NCBI GenBank assembly: GCA_001550305.1
Contig: LRTP01000268.1
Span: 1 to 49,391 of the forward strand
DNA: 49,391 nt
Direction of reading: 5' to 3'
Origin: Streptomyces diastatochromogenes
GTDB lineage: Bacteria; Actinomycetota; Actinomycetes; Streptomycetales; Streptomycetaceae
Below are positions 1-8,426 of the stretch, piece by piece. Numbering within the stretch: position 1 is the first letter of the stretch; each line of letters begins with the position of its first letter. A program made the position numbers and the translations under genes. The notes under the pieces are model-generated. The model worked only from the letters and a program-made list of their open reading frames with translations. It was not told the DNA's origin and made no database searches.

Positions 1-2
1 CC

Positions 3-82
3 CACGGCGGCCCGCCCCGCCTGGCGCCGTGCTCCGCGGCCAAGGCCGCTCTCGCCGGCCTGACGCGCGAACGCCGCCCCCG
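3..82 (+). pseudogene. Short-chain dehydrogenase remnant (window edge)
   Basis: Reading from base 3, the translation contains CSAAKAALAGLTR. This strongly resembles the active-site helix of short-chain dehydrogenases (YxxxK followed by A-LT-A), but the catalytic Tyr position is Cys. The frame then loses similarity at once and runs into a stop just after the start of the next gene. I read it as the tail of a truncated or frameshifted SDR whose 5' part lies outside the window. The match is short, so it may be fortuitous. Confidence 0.35.
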
Positions 83-154
83 CCCACCACTGGGACCGGA
101 TCGTCTTCGGCGGTCAGGACCGAGCCGCCCTCGGGCAGAAGGAGCACGCATCTC

Positions 155-1156
155 ATGCGCATAGGAATCATGGGGCTGGGCCGCATCGGCTCCTTCCATG
201 CGGAAACCCTCGCCGGGCTGGACGGGGTGGACTCCCTGGTGGTCACCGACCCGGTGGCCGCGGCCGTCGCCACGGCCACCGAGCGCTTCGGGGCCACCGC
301 CACCGACTCCCCCGAGGCCCTGCTCGCCGCCGGCGTCGACGGCGTCGTGATCGCCGCCGCGACCGACGCGCACCCCGACCTCATCCTCGCCACCGTGCGG
401 GCGGGCATCCCCGTCTTCTGCGAGAAGCCCGTGGCCCGCGGGGTCGAGGAGAGCCTGGAGGTGCTGCGTGCGGTGGAGGGCAGCGGCGTCGAGGTGCACA
501 TCGGCTACAACAGACGCTTCGACGCGGGCTTTGCGGCCGCGCGCCGGGCCGTGCTGAGCGGTGAGCTCGGCGACCTGCACACCGTACGGTCCACCACCCT
601 CGACCCCGCCCCGCCGCCACCCGCCTACGTGGCCGTCTCCGGCGGCATCTTCCGCGACTGCGGCGTGCACGACTTCGACATCGTGCGCTGGGTGACCGGC
701 CGCGAGGTGGTCGAGGTCTACGCGACCGGTGGCAACCGCGGCGCGGAGTACATCCGTGAGGCGGGCGACGTCGACACGGCGTCCGCCCTGCTCACCCTGG
801 ACGACGGCACCATCGCCGTCATCTCCGACTCCCGCCACAACGCCCGCGGTCACGACGTGCGCCTGGAGCTGCACGGTATGAAGGACAGCATCGCGGTGGG
901 CCTGGAGGACAGGCTGCCGCTGCGCTCCGTGGAACCGGGCACCGCCTTCCCGGCCGGAACGCCGCACACCTTCTTCATGGACCGGTTCGCCGACGCCTAC
1001 CGCGCCGAACTCACCGCGTTCACCGAAGTCGTCGCCGGCACCCGTACCTCCCCCTGCACGGTCGCGGACGCCATCGAGGCGAGCTTGACCGCCGAGGCGT
1101 GCACCCTGTCCCTGCGTGAACACCGGCCCGTACGACTCGACGAGGTGCGCAAGTGA
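155..1156 (+). CDS. Gfo/Idh/MocA family oxidoreductase (inositol 2-dehydrogenase-like)
   Basis: Cytoplasmic NAD(P)-dependent dehydrogenase of 333 residues. The N-terminal Rossmann fold starts with GLGRIGSFH, and the family's EKP motif appears as FCEKPVARG near residue 90, the Lys being the usual catalytic or cofactor-contacting residue. The C-terminal alpha/beta domain carries GGIFRDCGVHDFDIVRW, which fits inositol or sugar dehydrogenases with a conserved Asp/His pair. I chose the ATG at 155 because it begins exactly at the Rossmann fold and has AGAAGGAG about 7-10 bases upstream; the longer frame from 29 adds a low-complexity stretch. It is translationally coupled to the next gene, a member of the same superfamily, so the two probably act on related sugars or cyclitols. 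The substrate cannot be told from sequence. Confidence 0.9.
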   Translation: MRIGIMGLGRIGSFHAETLAGLDGVDSLVVTDPVAAAVATATERFGATATDSPEALLAAGVDGVVIAAATDAHPDLILATVRAGIPVFCEKPVARGVEESLEVLRAVEGSGVEVHIGYNRRFDAGFAAARRAVLSGELGDLHTVRSTTLDPAPPPPAYVAVSGGIFRDCGVHDFDIVRWVTGREVVEVYATGGNRGAEYIREAGDVDTASALLTLDDGTIAVISDSRHNARGHDVRLELHGMKDSIAVGLEDRLPLRSVEPGTAFPAGTPHTFFMDRFADAYRAELTAFTEVVAGTRTSPCTVADAIEASLTAEACTLSLREHRPVRLDEVRK

Positions 1157-2175
1157 TGACGGACGAACCCCTGCGGATCGGAGTCCTGGGCGCGGCCCGG
1201 ATCGCCGAGCTGTCGATCGTGGGACCGGCCCGGGCGACCGGCCACCGCCTGGTCGCGGTAGCCGCCCGCGGCCGCGACCGGGCCGAGGCCTTCGCCGCCA
1301 GGCACGGCGTGGAGCGGGTGGCGGACTCCTACGCCTCGCTCGTCACCGACCCTGAGATCGAGGTCGTCTACAACCCGTTGGCCAACAGTCTGCACGGGCC
1401 GTGGAACCTGGCCGCCCTCCAGGCGGGCAAGCACGTCCTCACCGAGAAGCCGTCCGCGAGCAACGCGGCGGAGGCGGCCGAGGTCCACGAGGCCGTCGCC
1501 AAGGCGGGCACGGTGTTCATGGAGGGCTTCCACTACCTGTTCCACCCAGTCACCCGGCGCCTGCACGAGCTGCTGGACAGCGGGGAGTTGGGCGACCTCC
1601 GGCACGTCGAGACGACGGTCGCCATGCCCGCGCCACCTGACGACGACGTACGGTGGCAACTCCCGTTGGCGGGCGGCGCGTTGATGGATCTCGGGTGCTA
1701 CAGCCTGCACGCTCAACGCATGCTCGCGCCGTGGGCAGGTGGGGCGCCGCGGCTGGTCGCCGCGCGCGGCGGTGAGAAGGCTCGGGCGGCGGGAGTCGAC
1801 GAGTGGCTGGACGTCGATCTGGAGTTCCCGGGCGGCGCCACGGGCAGCGCCCGCTGCCACATGGCCCACCACACATGGCAGATGAGCTGCCGTGTCGTGG
1901 GTTCGCGCGGCGAAGCCACGGCGGTGAACTTCGTGCAGCCGCATCTGGACGACCGGGTCGCCGTCCGTACGGCCGCCGGTGAGCGCACCGAGGAACTCGG
2001 CCGCCGGTCCTCGTACACCTACCAACTCGAGGCCTTCGCCGCCCATCTGCGGCGCGGGACGCCGCTGACGCTCGACGCCGCCGACGCGCTGACCACGATG
2101 CGGCTCATCGACGACTGCTACCGGGCGGCCGGGTTCCCGGTACGGCCACGTACGGTCCTGCCGGCCACGGCATGA
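1156..2175 (+). CDS. Second Gfo/Idh/MocA family oxidoreductase
   Basis: Paralogue of the upstream gene by fold, 339 residues. It has an N-terminal nucleotide-binding motif GAARIAELS and an LTEKP motif near residue 95, followed by FMEGFHYLFHP, a signature of the trans-1,2-dihydrobenzene-diol dehydrogenase/glucose-fructose oxidoreductase branch, with GGALMDLGCYSLH further on. The ATG at 1156 overlaps the previous stop by one base (TGATG), and a GTG at 1153 is a possible alternative. The coupling implies a two-gene operon that ends at the strong hairpin at 2185-2227. NAD(P)H-linked oxidation or reduction of a sugar-like compound is a family inference; the substrate is unknown. Confidence 0.9.
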   Translation: MTDEPLRIGVLGAARIAELSIVGPARATGHRLVAVAARGRDRAEAFAARHGVERVADSYASLVTDPEIEVVYNPLANSLHGPWNLAALQAGKHVLTEKPSASNAAEAAEVHEAVAKAGTVFMEGFHYLFHPVTRRLHELLDSGELGDLRHVETTVAMPAPPDDDVRWQLPLAGGALMDLGCYSLHAQRMLAPWAGGAPRLVAARGGEKARAAGVDEWLDVDLEFPGGATGSARCHMAHHTWQMSCRVVGSRGEATAVNFVQPHLDDRVAVRTAAGERTEELGRRSSYTYQLEAFAAHLRRGTPLTLDAADALTTMRLIDDCYRAAGFPVRPRTVLPATA

Positions 2176-2184
2176 CGAGGAACG

Positions 2185-2227
2185 AACGGGAGAGGGCGGT
2201 ACCGGTCCGGTACCGCCCTCTCCCGTT
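2185..2227. terminator. Perfect 19-bp stem hairpin terminator
   Basis: The arms at 2185-2203 and 2209-2227 are exact reverse complements (19 bp) around the 5-base loop GGTCC. The hairpin starts 10 bases after the stop of the second oxidoreductase. There is no long T-tract, as is usual in Streptomyces. Because it is symmetrical it may also stop transcription coming from the collagenase gene on the other strand. Confidence 0.85.
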
Positions 2228-2341
2228 CCCTGTGCGGCCTACCGGTAGAAGGCGGGCCGCTCGATCAACTCGACCTCCACGCGTCGCCGCCTCGGCAGGC
2301 CGCGGAGTGACAGGGAGAGGCAGGGGCAGGCCGCGGCTCGC

Positions 2342-4366
2342 TCAGCCGTCGGCGCTCGGTCCGCTGCCGCTCCCCCGGCAGGCGCCGGCCGCGCAAGTGT
2401 CGAGCCAGGCGGCGAAGTCCGCGTCGTAACGGGTGCCGATGCCGGTGCTGTAGACCGCATAGGCTCCGGTGTAGTCGCCGGTGCGGAACTTGGTGAGCAT
2501 GGCCTGCACGTCGTCCGGGTGGTTCTCCATCATGTAGCGGACGGCCAGGTAGCCCCACGGGTAGGTGCGGGTCAGGTCGGAGTTGGCGTACGTGCTCTGC
2601 CACAGGGTGCTCAGGGCGTAGGTGTGCTTCCCGGCATCGGAGAGCGCCTCGGTGTCGGGCACGCCCCGGTAGCTGTACGAGACGTACTCGGCGAAGCCCT
2701 CGATCCACCAGATGTCCGGGACCGTCTGGCCCGCGGAGAAGTCGCCGTACATGTCGTAGCGGCCGTCGAGGTAGTGGGTGTACTCGTGGTTCAGGTTCCA
2801 GATGTCCGCCGGGAAGCCGTCGCCCACGCTCTTCACATAGGCGACGAAGCGGGCCTGGTTGTCGGGGTCGGCGGGGTTGCCCTCCAGGTATTCGCCGCCG
2901 TTGTCGGTGCTGTTGCCGAAGATCCAGCCTGAGTAGGTCCGGTACTCCCTGGGGCTCGCGAAGACGACGATCTGGATGGTGGTGTTGCGGTCGTCGGCGA
3001 CCGGCCCGCTGTCCCTGACCATGCCGTGGAAGTAGGCGTCCTGTCCCTGCACGCTCTTGCAGGCCTCGGCGAGCGCCGAGTCGGTCAGGGACTGGGCCAG
3101 GAAAGTGTGCCCGTCATCGCACTTGTAGGTGATGGGGAGTGCCGCCGCGGTGAGCTTGGACGTCAGGTCGCAGGTGTCGTAGTACGAGCATTGGGCCGCG
3201 TCGTGCGCGGAAGTCATCTCGGCGGCGCCGACCCACAGCGGAGCGGTCGGGCCGGTGATCGAGGAGGCGCCGAGCAGACCCTTCACCATCGGCCGCACCT
3301 TGTCGTCCAGCCCGGCCGTGTCGAGGAAGCGCGCCGTCTCGGTTCCGGCGTTGGCGGCCATGAAGTACCAGGTCCCGCTCAGCATCGAGATGTGGTTCAG
3401 GGTGAATGAGTTCAGCGTGTCGATGATGCTCGGGTCGGCGGTGACCGCGCTGATGAACGCGGGATTGAAGTGGCCGCGGAAGAGCGGGGTGAAGACGTCG
3501 TTGACGGCCGTGTCCATGCTCCAGTAGGCGTCGTAGGAGCTGTCGTAGGCGTTCAGCACTCGCTGGTACGTGTCCAGGTAGCGGGCCTGCTCGTTGGCGC
3601 TGTCCGTCAGGATGATGACGTCGCCCAGGACGTTGCCGTGTTCCGAACTGACATCCATGAAGTGGGAGTTGGCGATGAACGCGTCCAGTCCGCAGGCGAT
3701 GGCCGCGGCCAGGGTCGGGCCGTAGTCGCCGACGTCGGCCACGTCGTTGTACTGCACGTAGTAGCCGGCGCGCAGGAACAGCACGAGCTGCCACACCTGG
3801 GTGGAGTTGTCGCCGGGATACGTCTGCGACGCGTCCTGGAAGGCGTCTGCGACGGTCACCATCTGCGCCTCGCGGAACACGTTGCGGGCGTCCGTGCCGG
3901 TGATGCCGAACAGCGTGTTGATGCAGTCGGTGGTCGAGTCCTGGATGTACGCGACCAGTTCGGATCCGGTACGGGTGCCGAAATCGGCCGGGGTGCACGA
4001 CGCGGCTGCCGCGTGTTGCGGGGCTTTGGGAGGTCGCACGGCCTTCGAGGTCGAGGAGGGCTGCGGCAACTGCGGGCTGAGCGGCCGGACATGGGCGGCT
4101 GCCAGTCGCCCGCTCTGGACGTCTGCTTGGTCGGACGCAGCGGTGTTCGCGCCGAGCGGCGACAGCGCGCGCGGCTTGGGCTCGGTCACCGCGGTGGTCG
4201 TGGGAGCAGCCGTTGCGACGGCCTTCGGTCCGGCTGCCGCGAGGGCCGGTACGGCCGGCAGGCCTGCTATCAGGGCGCTGACCGCCAGGCTGACGGCCAG
4301 GAATCTGGACGCGAACCTGGACGGACTTCCGGGACGGAATCCGGGCAGGGCAGGTCGACGACGCAT
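2342..4366 (-). CDS. Secreted microbial collagenase (peptidase M9)
   Basis: Zinc metalloprotease of 674 residues predicted to be exported and to degrade collagen or related proteins. An Arg-rich start and hydrophobic segment ending near ALAAAG (residues 20-45) form a signal peptide, followed by an Ala/Pro/Thr linker. The M9N activator domain begins near CTPADFG (about residue 124). The catalytic motif HEYTH lies at about 527-531, with a third zinc ligand Glu at about 556 in WWIEGFAEY, close to the spacing in clostridial collagenases. The PKD and collagen-binding C-terminal domains of clostridial enzymes are missing; the protein ends soon after the peptidase domain. The ATG at 4366 has AAGGAG about 6 bases upstream. 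Longer in-frame starts would disrupt the signal peptide. It is divergent from the aminopeptidase P gene. Confidence 0.92.
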   Translation of the reverse strand: MRRRPALPGFRPGSPSRFASRFLAVSLAVSALIAGLPAVPALAAAGPKAVATAAPTTTAVTEPKPRALSPLGANTAASDQADVQSGRLAAAHVRPLSPQLPQPSSTSKAVRPPKAPQHAAAASCTPADFGTRTGSELVAYIQDSTTDCINTLFGITGTDARNVFREAQMVTVADAFQDASQTYPGDNSTQVWQLVLFLRAGYYVQYNDVADVGDYGPTLAAAIACGLDAFIANSHFMDVSSEHGNVLGDVIILTDSANEQARYLDTYQRVLNAYDSSYDAYWSMDTAVNDVFTPLFRGHFNPAFISAVTADPSIIDTLNSFTLNHISMLSGTWYFMAANAGTETARFLDTAGLDDKVRPMVKGLLGASSITGPTAPLWVGAAEMTSAHDAAQCSYYDTCDLTSKLTAAALPITYKCDDGHTFLAQSLTDSALAEACKSVQGQDAYFHGMVRDSGPVADDRNTTIQIVVFASPREYRTYSGWIFGNSTDNGGEYLEGNPADPDNQARFVAYVKSVGDGFPADIWNLNHEYTHYLDGRYDMYGDFSAGQTVPDIWWIEGFAEYVSYSYRGVPDTEALSDAGKHTYALSTLWQSTYANSDLTRTYPWGYLAVRYMMENHPDDVQAMLTKFRTGDYTGAYAVYSTGIGTRYDADFAAWLDTCAAGACRGSGSGPSADG

Positions 4367-4490
4367 CAATGCTCCTTCGTGAGTGGGGGTCGCTTCGAGC
4401 ACGAGCGGCGAGCGTGGGGGGAACGTCCCACTCACAGTGGCCAGTGACAACGGACTGAGGGATACGACAATGGAGGGGCGGGCCATAACA

Positions 4491-4542
4491 TCCGTGTCCG
4501 CAGACGCAGTTGACGATCCGTGCCCACAGAGGCAGTTGACGG
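4491..4542. repeat. 26-bp tandem direct repeat in divergent promoter region
   Basis: Units 4491-4516 and 4517-4542 match at 22 of 26 positions, each beginning TCCGTG and ending GCAGTTGACG. They abut with no spacer. They lie between the collagenase start (4366) and the aminopeptidase start (4640), so they are well placed to bind a regulator acting on one or both genes. Each unit also contains TTGAC, a possible -35 element reading towards the aminopeptidase. Confidence 0.6.
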
Positions 4543-4627
4543 TCAGGGCGGGGCGCCGAGTAGGTCTCCACCTCGTGTTATGCGTGCGGCGGAAAAACGG
4601 TATGGGGCGGGCCGGCCCCTTGCTCCC

Positions 4628-4633
4628 TACGAT
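4628..4633 (+). promoter_or_regulatory. Candidate -10 element for a leaderless aminopeptidase mRNA
   Basis: TACGAT sits only 6 bases before the ATG at 4640, and no Shine-Dalgarno sequence is visible. This is the layout of leaderless transcripts, which are common in Streptomyces. No convincing -35 box is seen at the usual distance, so the call rests on the -10 alone. Confidence 0.4.
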
Positions 4634-4639
4634 CCCGGT

Positions 4640-6073
4640 ATGACGACGAAGAAGCCGCCGCACACGGGTTCGCACGACCTTCCGGTCTCCTCCGCGCTCG
4701 CCGAGTTCCTCATGGGGAACTGGGAGTCCTCGCCGCGAGCCGATCCGGCCCCGCAGTCGATCGCGCCGTGGGCGGCCAAGCGGCGCGACCGGCTGTCCGC
4801 GCGCTTCCCCGGCGAACGGCTCGTCGTTCCCTCAGGCGTCCTCAAGGTGCGCAGCAACGACTGCGACTACCGGTTCCGGCCGCACACCGCGTTCTCGTAC
4901 CTGACGGGTGGGACCGAGCCGGGCAGCGTCCTGATCCTCGAACCGACCGCCTCGGGTCACGAGGCGGTGCTGCACGTCCGCCCGCGATCCCCGCGCGACA
5001 CCGGGGAGTTCTACCGCGACCGCCGCTACGGCGAGATCTGGGTCGGCCGCCGCGCCACCCTCGACGAGGCCTCCTCACTGCTCGGCGTGGCGACCCAGGG
5101 CCTCGACGACGTGCCCGCCCGGCTGAACGGCGGGCGGCCGACCCGCTTGCTGCGCGGCGTCGACCCGGAGATCGACGGGCTCGTCGACAGCACCGGCCGT
5201 GAAGAGGCCGACCTCGAATTCGCCTCGTTCCTGTCCGAGATGCGCCTGGTCAAGGACGAGTGGGAGGTCGAGCAGCTGCAGATCGCGGTGGACGCCACGG
5301 CGGCCGGGTTCACCGACGTCGTGCGCGCACTGCCCGAGGCCGTCCGCCATCCGCGCGGCGAACGCTGGGTCGAGGGCGTCTTCGGTCTGCGCGCCCGCCT
5401 CGAGGGCAACGGCCTCGGCTACGAGACAATCGCCGCCGCCGGAGCGCACGCGTGCGTACTGCACTGGATCGCCAACGACGGTCCGGTCCGTCCCGGTGAC
5501 CTGCTGCTGCTCGACGCCGGCGTCGAGTCGGACACGCTCTACACCGCCGACATCACGCGCACCCTTCCGGTGAGCGGCACCTTCACCGCCGCGCAGCGCG
5601 ACCTCTACGACCTCGTGCTCGCCGCGCAGGACGCCGGTATCGCGGCGGTCCGGCCGGGCGCGCGCTTTCGTGACTTCCACCTCGCCGCGATGCGGGTCAT
5701 CGCCGAGGGGCTGCACTCCTGGGGCCTGCTCCCGGTGACGCCGGACGAGGCCCTTGAGCCCGAGAGCGGTCTGTTCCGCCGCTACACGTGGTGCAGCAGC
5801 GGCCACATGCTGGGCATGGACGTCCACGACTGCGCCGCGGCCCGTGCCGAGCAGTACCTGGACGGCGTCCTGGATGCGGGCCACGTCCTGACTGTCGAGC
5901 CGGGCCTGTATCTCCAGCCGGACGACCTGACGCTGCCGCCGGAGCTGCGCGGCGTCGGCATACGCATCGAGGACGATCTGGTCGTCACGCAGGACGGCGC
6001 CCGCCTCATGTCGTCGGCGCTGCCGCGCACCGCGTCGGCGATCGAGACGTGGATGGGCGAGCTTCTGGCCTGA
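4640..6073 (+). CDS. Xaa-Pro aminopeptidase (M24, aminopeptidase P)
   Basis: Cytoplasmic dimetal peptidase of 477 residues that removes the N-terminal residue from peptides with proline in position 2. An N-terminal AMP_N-type domain (about 25-200) precedes the pita-bread M24 domain. The five metal ligands can be seen in order: Asp in LLDAGVE, Asp in TADITRT, His in GHMLGMDVHD, Glu in TVEPGLYL and Glu in IRIEDDLV. ATG 4640 is preferred over the upstream in-frame start because similarity to the family starts soon after it and a -10-like TACGAT lies just upstream. Pairing with a divergent secreted collagenase is suggestive: collagen fragments are rich in Xaa-Pro bonds, so the two could form an extracellular-to-cytoplasmic peptide route. 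That link is inference. Confidence 0.93.
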   Translation: MTTKKPPHTGSHDLPVSSALAEFLMGNWESSPRADPAPQSIAPWAAKRRDRLSARFPGERLVVPSGVLKVRSNDCDYRFRPHTAFSYLTGGTEPGSVLILEPTASGHEAVLHVRPRSPRDTGEFYRDRRYGEIWVGRRATLDEASSLLGVATQGLDDVPARLNGGRPTRLLRGVDPEIDGLVDSTGREEADLEFASFLSEMRLVKDEWEVEQLQIAVDATAAGFTDVVRALPEAVRHPRGERWVEGVFGLRARLEGNGLGYETIAAAGAHACVLHWIANDGPVRPGDLLLLDAGVESDTLYTADITRTLPVSGTFTAAQRDLYDLVLAAQDAGIAAVRPGARFRDFHLAAMRVIAEGLHSWGLLPVTPDEALEPESGLFRRYTWCSSGHMLGMDVHDCAAARAEQYLDGVLDAGHVLTVEPGLYLQPDDLTLPPELRGVGIRIEDDLVVTQDGARLMSSALPRTASAIETWMGELLA

Positions 6074-6110
6074 CCTGCGTCCCAGGGCTCGGGCGCCACC
6101 GTAACTGGCC

Positions 6111-7070
6111 CTAGGAACACGGCAGATGGAATGTCTGCGCCGCCCACGCCTGGAAGTGCGCCGACCGCGTGATGAGGTCGCGGTAGGACGCGTGCGCGGA
6201 GCTGAACAGTGTCTCCGTGATGTCCTCCGTGACCTGGTCGCGGCGCCATGCGAGCAGATAGCGGGTCCACAGCGGTGTGCCGGTCAGGGGTTTGACGATC
6301 ACGCCCTGGCTCGGCCGGGTCGTAGCCTGCACGATGGAGACGCCGAGTCCCTCGGCGATCATGTCCTGGAGCTGGAGCCGGTCACCGAGGTACTCATGGA
6401 CGGCCGCGGGCGTGAACCCGGCCGCGGCGCAGGCCGCGTAGAACACGCCCGGCCAGCCGGCACCGTCGTCCGGGGTCAGGAACCAGGCCTCGTCGGCGAG
6501 TTCGGCGAGGGGGACCTCCATGCGGTGCTTGAGGCGGTGACCGGCGGGCAGGGCTACGAACGCGGGTTCGTTGACGATCTCGCGATGCGCCACGGCCGCG
6601 GAGTGCCGCAGCTCCATTCCGGGGTAGTCCGCGGCGATCGCGGCGTCCAGCTCGCCCTTCTCCAAGTGCTCGACTATCTCCGACGACGGGTAGACGCTGC
6701 TCACCGTCAGCGTGAGATCAGGCCTCCGGCTGCGTATGCGGACGACCATGCCGGACAGGACGGGCGAGTTGGTGGCCGCCAGGCGCAGGACCCGGGGTGC
6801 TTTGACGCCGTCCCCCGCCGGACGGCGCCTGATGGCATCCGCACGGGCCAGAATGTCGCGCGCCTGAGTCAGGACCTCAAGGCCGTACTGGGTCGGCTCG
6901 ACGCCCGACGCGGTACGCACGAACAGGTCCTCACCGAAGAGCCGCTCGATCCGGCGCAGTTGGGTGCTCATCGCCGGCTGCGAGTACTTCAGGAGTGCCG
7001 CGGCCCGCCCCAGACTCCCGGCGTCGGCGATCGCACACAAGGTCCGTAGATGCCGAAGCTCCAGGTCCAT
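6111..7070 (-). CDS. LysR-family transcriptional regulator
   Basis: DNA-binding regulator of 319 residues with normal LysR length. The winged helix-turn-helix is at residues 1-60 (MDLELRHLRTLCAIADAGS, with SQPAMSTQLRRIE as the recognition helix). The rest is the two-lobed effector-binding domain, starting near LRLAATNSPVL. It is convergent with the aminopeptidase P gene, 37 bases apart. LysR proteins usually control a divergent neighbour, but here the divergent side holds only a decayed transposase, so its original target may have been displaced by the insertion. The effector is unknown. Confidence 0.92.
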   Translation of the reverse strand: MDLELRHLRTLCAIADAGSLGRAAALLKYSQPAMSTQLRRIERLFGEDLFVRTASGVEPTQYGLEVLTQARDILARADAIRRRPAGDGVKAPRVLRLAATNSPVLSGMVVRIRSRRPDLTLTVSSVYPSSEIVEHLEKGELDAAIAADYPGMELRHSAAVAHREIVNEPAFVALPAGHRLKHRMEVPLAELADEAWFLTPDDGAGWPGVFYAACAAAGFTPAAVHEYLGDRLQLQDMIAEGLGVSIVQATTRPSQGVIVKPLTGTPLWTRYLLAWRRDQVTEDITETLFSSAHASYRDLITRSAHFQAWAAQTFHLPCS

Positions 7071-7174
7071 CGTCCGGGCTCCTCGTCTCGACGCCCCTGC
7101 CGTCCGCAGTCATCGGGCGACTCTAGCGGTGGTTCATCACGGGGTCAGTAAGCGGAGGATGGAGTGAATATGTC

Positions 7175-7640
7175 GTGGAGCACCTCGGAGACCGGGATGC
7201 GGTCCCGCTCGTGGACGACACCGGCTTTCCGAAGAAGGGGGTCCGCTCGGCGGGAGTGCGGCGGCAGCACTCGGGCACCGCGGAGCGCACGGGGAACCGC
7301 CGGATCGGTGTCTTCCTCGCCCATGCGGTCCCCCGCGGGCGGACGTTGATCGACCGCCGCCTGTATCTGCCCACCTGATGGACGGACGACCGTGAACGGT
7401 GCCCGGGCTCCCGCGCCAGAAGTGGAAGCACCACTCGTGCGGCGAGGGAGCCCACGGCTTGCGGATCTTCGACTGGGCCCGGGTCGAGGTACGGCCCTTG
7501 CACCGGCCGGATCGCCTCACTGGATGATCGCCCGCCGAAGCGTCAGCCGTCCGCGGGAGATCTCCTACCGCGTCACCCACTGCCTCGCCGAGACCCCTGG
7601 GCGAACTGATCCGTGTCGCGGGGCAGCAGATGGGCTGCTG
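7175..7640 (+). pseudogene. Decayed IS701-type (DDE) transposase
   Basis: The frame 7175-7378 reads LVDDTGFPKKGVRSAGV, then GTAERTGNRRIGVFLAHA and LIDRRLYLP, which match the core DDE region of IS701-family transposases. A stop follows, and the homologous text continues in other frames: WTDDRERCP from 7379, then DWARVEVRPLHRPDRLTG near 7470-7530 and MIARRSVSRPREISY near 7523-7570. Both ends of the transposase are missing and at least three frame changes are needed, so it is inactive. I see no terminal inverted repeats. It separates the LysR gene from the DUF2848 cluster. Confidence 0.75.
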
Positions 7641-7663
7641 AGGAAGGCTTACCGTCAGGCGCG

Positions 7664-8350
7664 TCAGCCGATGGGCTCCGGCATGGGACGGACGTCGTAG
7701 GCGAGGCTGATGACGTCCCCGTCCGCCGGGTCGCCCAGTTCGACGCGCCAGCCGTCGGCGAACTGGTCGACACCGGCAGCCATGGGAATGGTGCCGGAGA
7801 TCAGGACGGTCCCGGGCGTCAGCTCGCCGCGGGAACGCAGGACGTCGACCCAGTAGGCCGGGGTGAGGAGTTCGGCGAGCGTCCCGGCCTGGATCTCGGT
7901 CTCGGTGCCGCCGTGGTTGACCCAGGCACGCAGGGTGAGCTCGTCGATGCGGGACTCCACGTCGGCCAGGCGCCAGGCGCGGCGGGCGAGGACGTCCGGG
8001 CCGGCGTTCTTGCTCCACGCCACCCCGTGCACCTCCAGATCGCGGTCGGTGTGGTCGCAGGCGGCGGTCAGCAGCAGTTCCCCGCCCTCCGCGACGACCA
8101 GCGCCCACTCGGCCTCGCCGGAGGTGCGGCCGTGCTGGACCGCGACGCGTTCGGTCTGCTGGGCGAGGTACGGGGAGACGGGGTAGAGCGCCGGCGTCAC
8201 GGACGGGCCCGGTACGCCCAGCTCGGCGAGCTCCGCGACGTGCGCGGCGACGTCGTCCTGGCTGCGCCCGGCGTACCCGGCGTTGAGGACCTGGACGACA
8301 TCGACCTCGCGCGTCGATCCGTCGGGCAGTTCGAAGGTCAGCACGGCCAT
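7664..8350 (-). CDS. DUF2848 family protein
   Basis: A 228-residue cytoplasmic protein matching DUF2848 in overall pattern: PYLAQQTERV, SGEAEWALVV, ACDHTDRDLEVHG, SKNAGPD and ISGTIPM. The layout GEAEW...DHTDR...PGTVLISGT is reminiscent of fumarylacetoacetate hydrolase-type enzymes (metal-binding ExE and Asp, then PGDVILTGT), so a metal-dependent hydrolase or isomerase is my inference; the family has no function I can name with certainty. The ATG at 8350 has GGGAG upstream; a longer frame up to 8479 would run through the operator. It is divergent from the MHS permease and shares an operator-bearing promoter with it, which links it to import and hydrolysis of an unknown substrate. Confidence 0.85.
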   Translation of the reverse strand: MAVLTFELPDGSTREVDVVQVLNAGYAGRSQDDVAAHVAELAELGVPGPSVTPALYPVSPYLAQQTERVAVQHGRTSGEAEWALVVAEGGELLLTAACDHTDRDLEVHGVAWSKNAGPDVLARRAWRLADVESRIDELTLRAWVNHGGTETEIQAGTLAELLTPAYWVDVLRSRGELTPGTVLISGTIPMAAGVDQFADGWRVELGDPADGDVISLAYDVRPMPEPIG

Positions 8351-8426
8351 GAGGGCACTCCCAGGGATGGGGGGACGGTCCGCGGATCCTGATTTCTCCA
8401 CGGTTAACTTCTGGCGCAGGGCTTGC

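Noticed and set aside
2294..2336. GGCAGGCCGCGG repeated at 2294-2305 and 2325-2336 downstream of the collagenase gene
   Set aside because: A short GC-rich repeat with no hairpin or positional logic; may be chance.
3470..4447. A 325-codon plus-strand frame opposite the collagenase N-terminal half
   Set aside because: Gly/Arg/Val-rich antisense reading with no ribosome site or motif.
3114..4571. A 485-codon minus-strand frame overlapping the collagenase in another frame
   Set aside because: Arg/His/Pro-rich out-of-frame reading of the collagenase gene; the collagenase frame has HEYTH and a signal peptide.
6074..6110. Possible hairpin between the convergent aminopeptidase and LysR genes
   Set aside because: Arms of only about 5 bp with a long loop; not convincing as a terminator.
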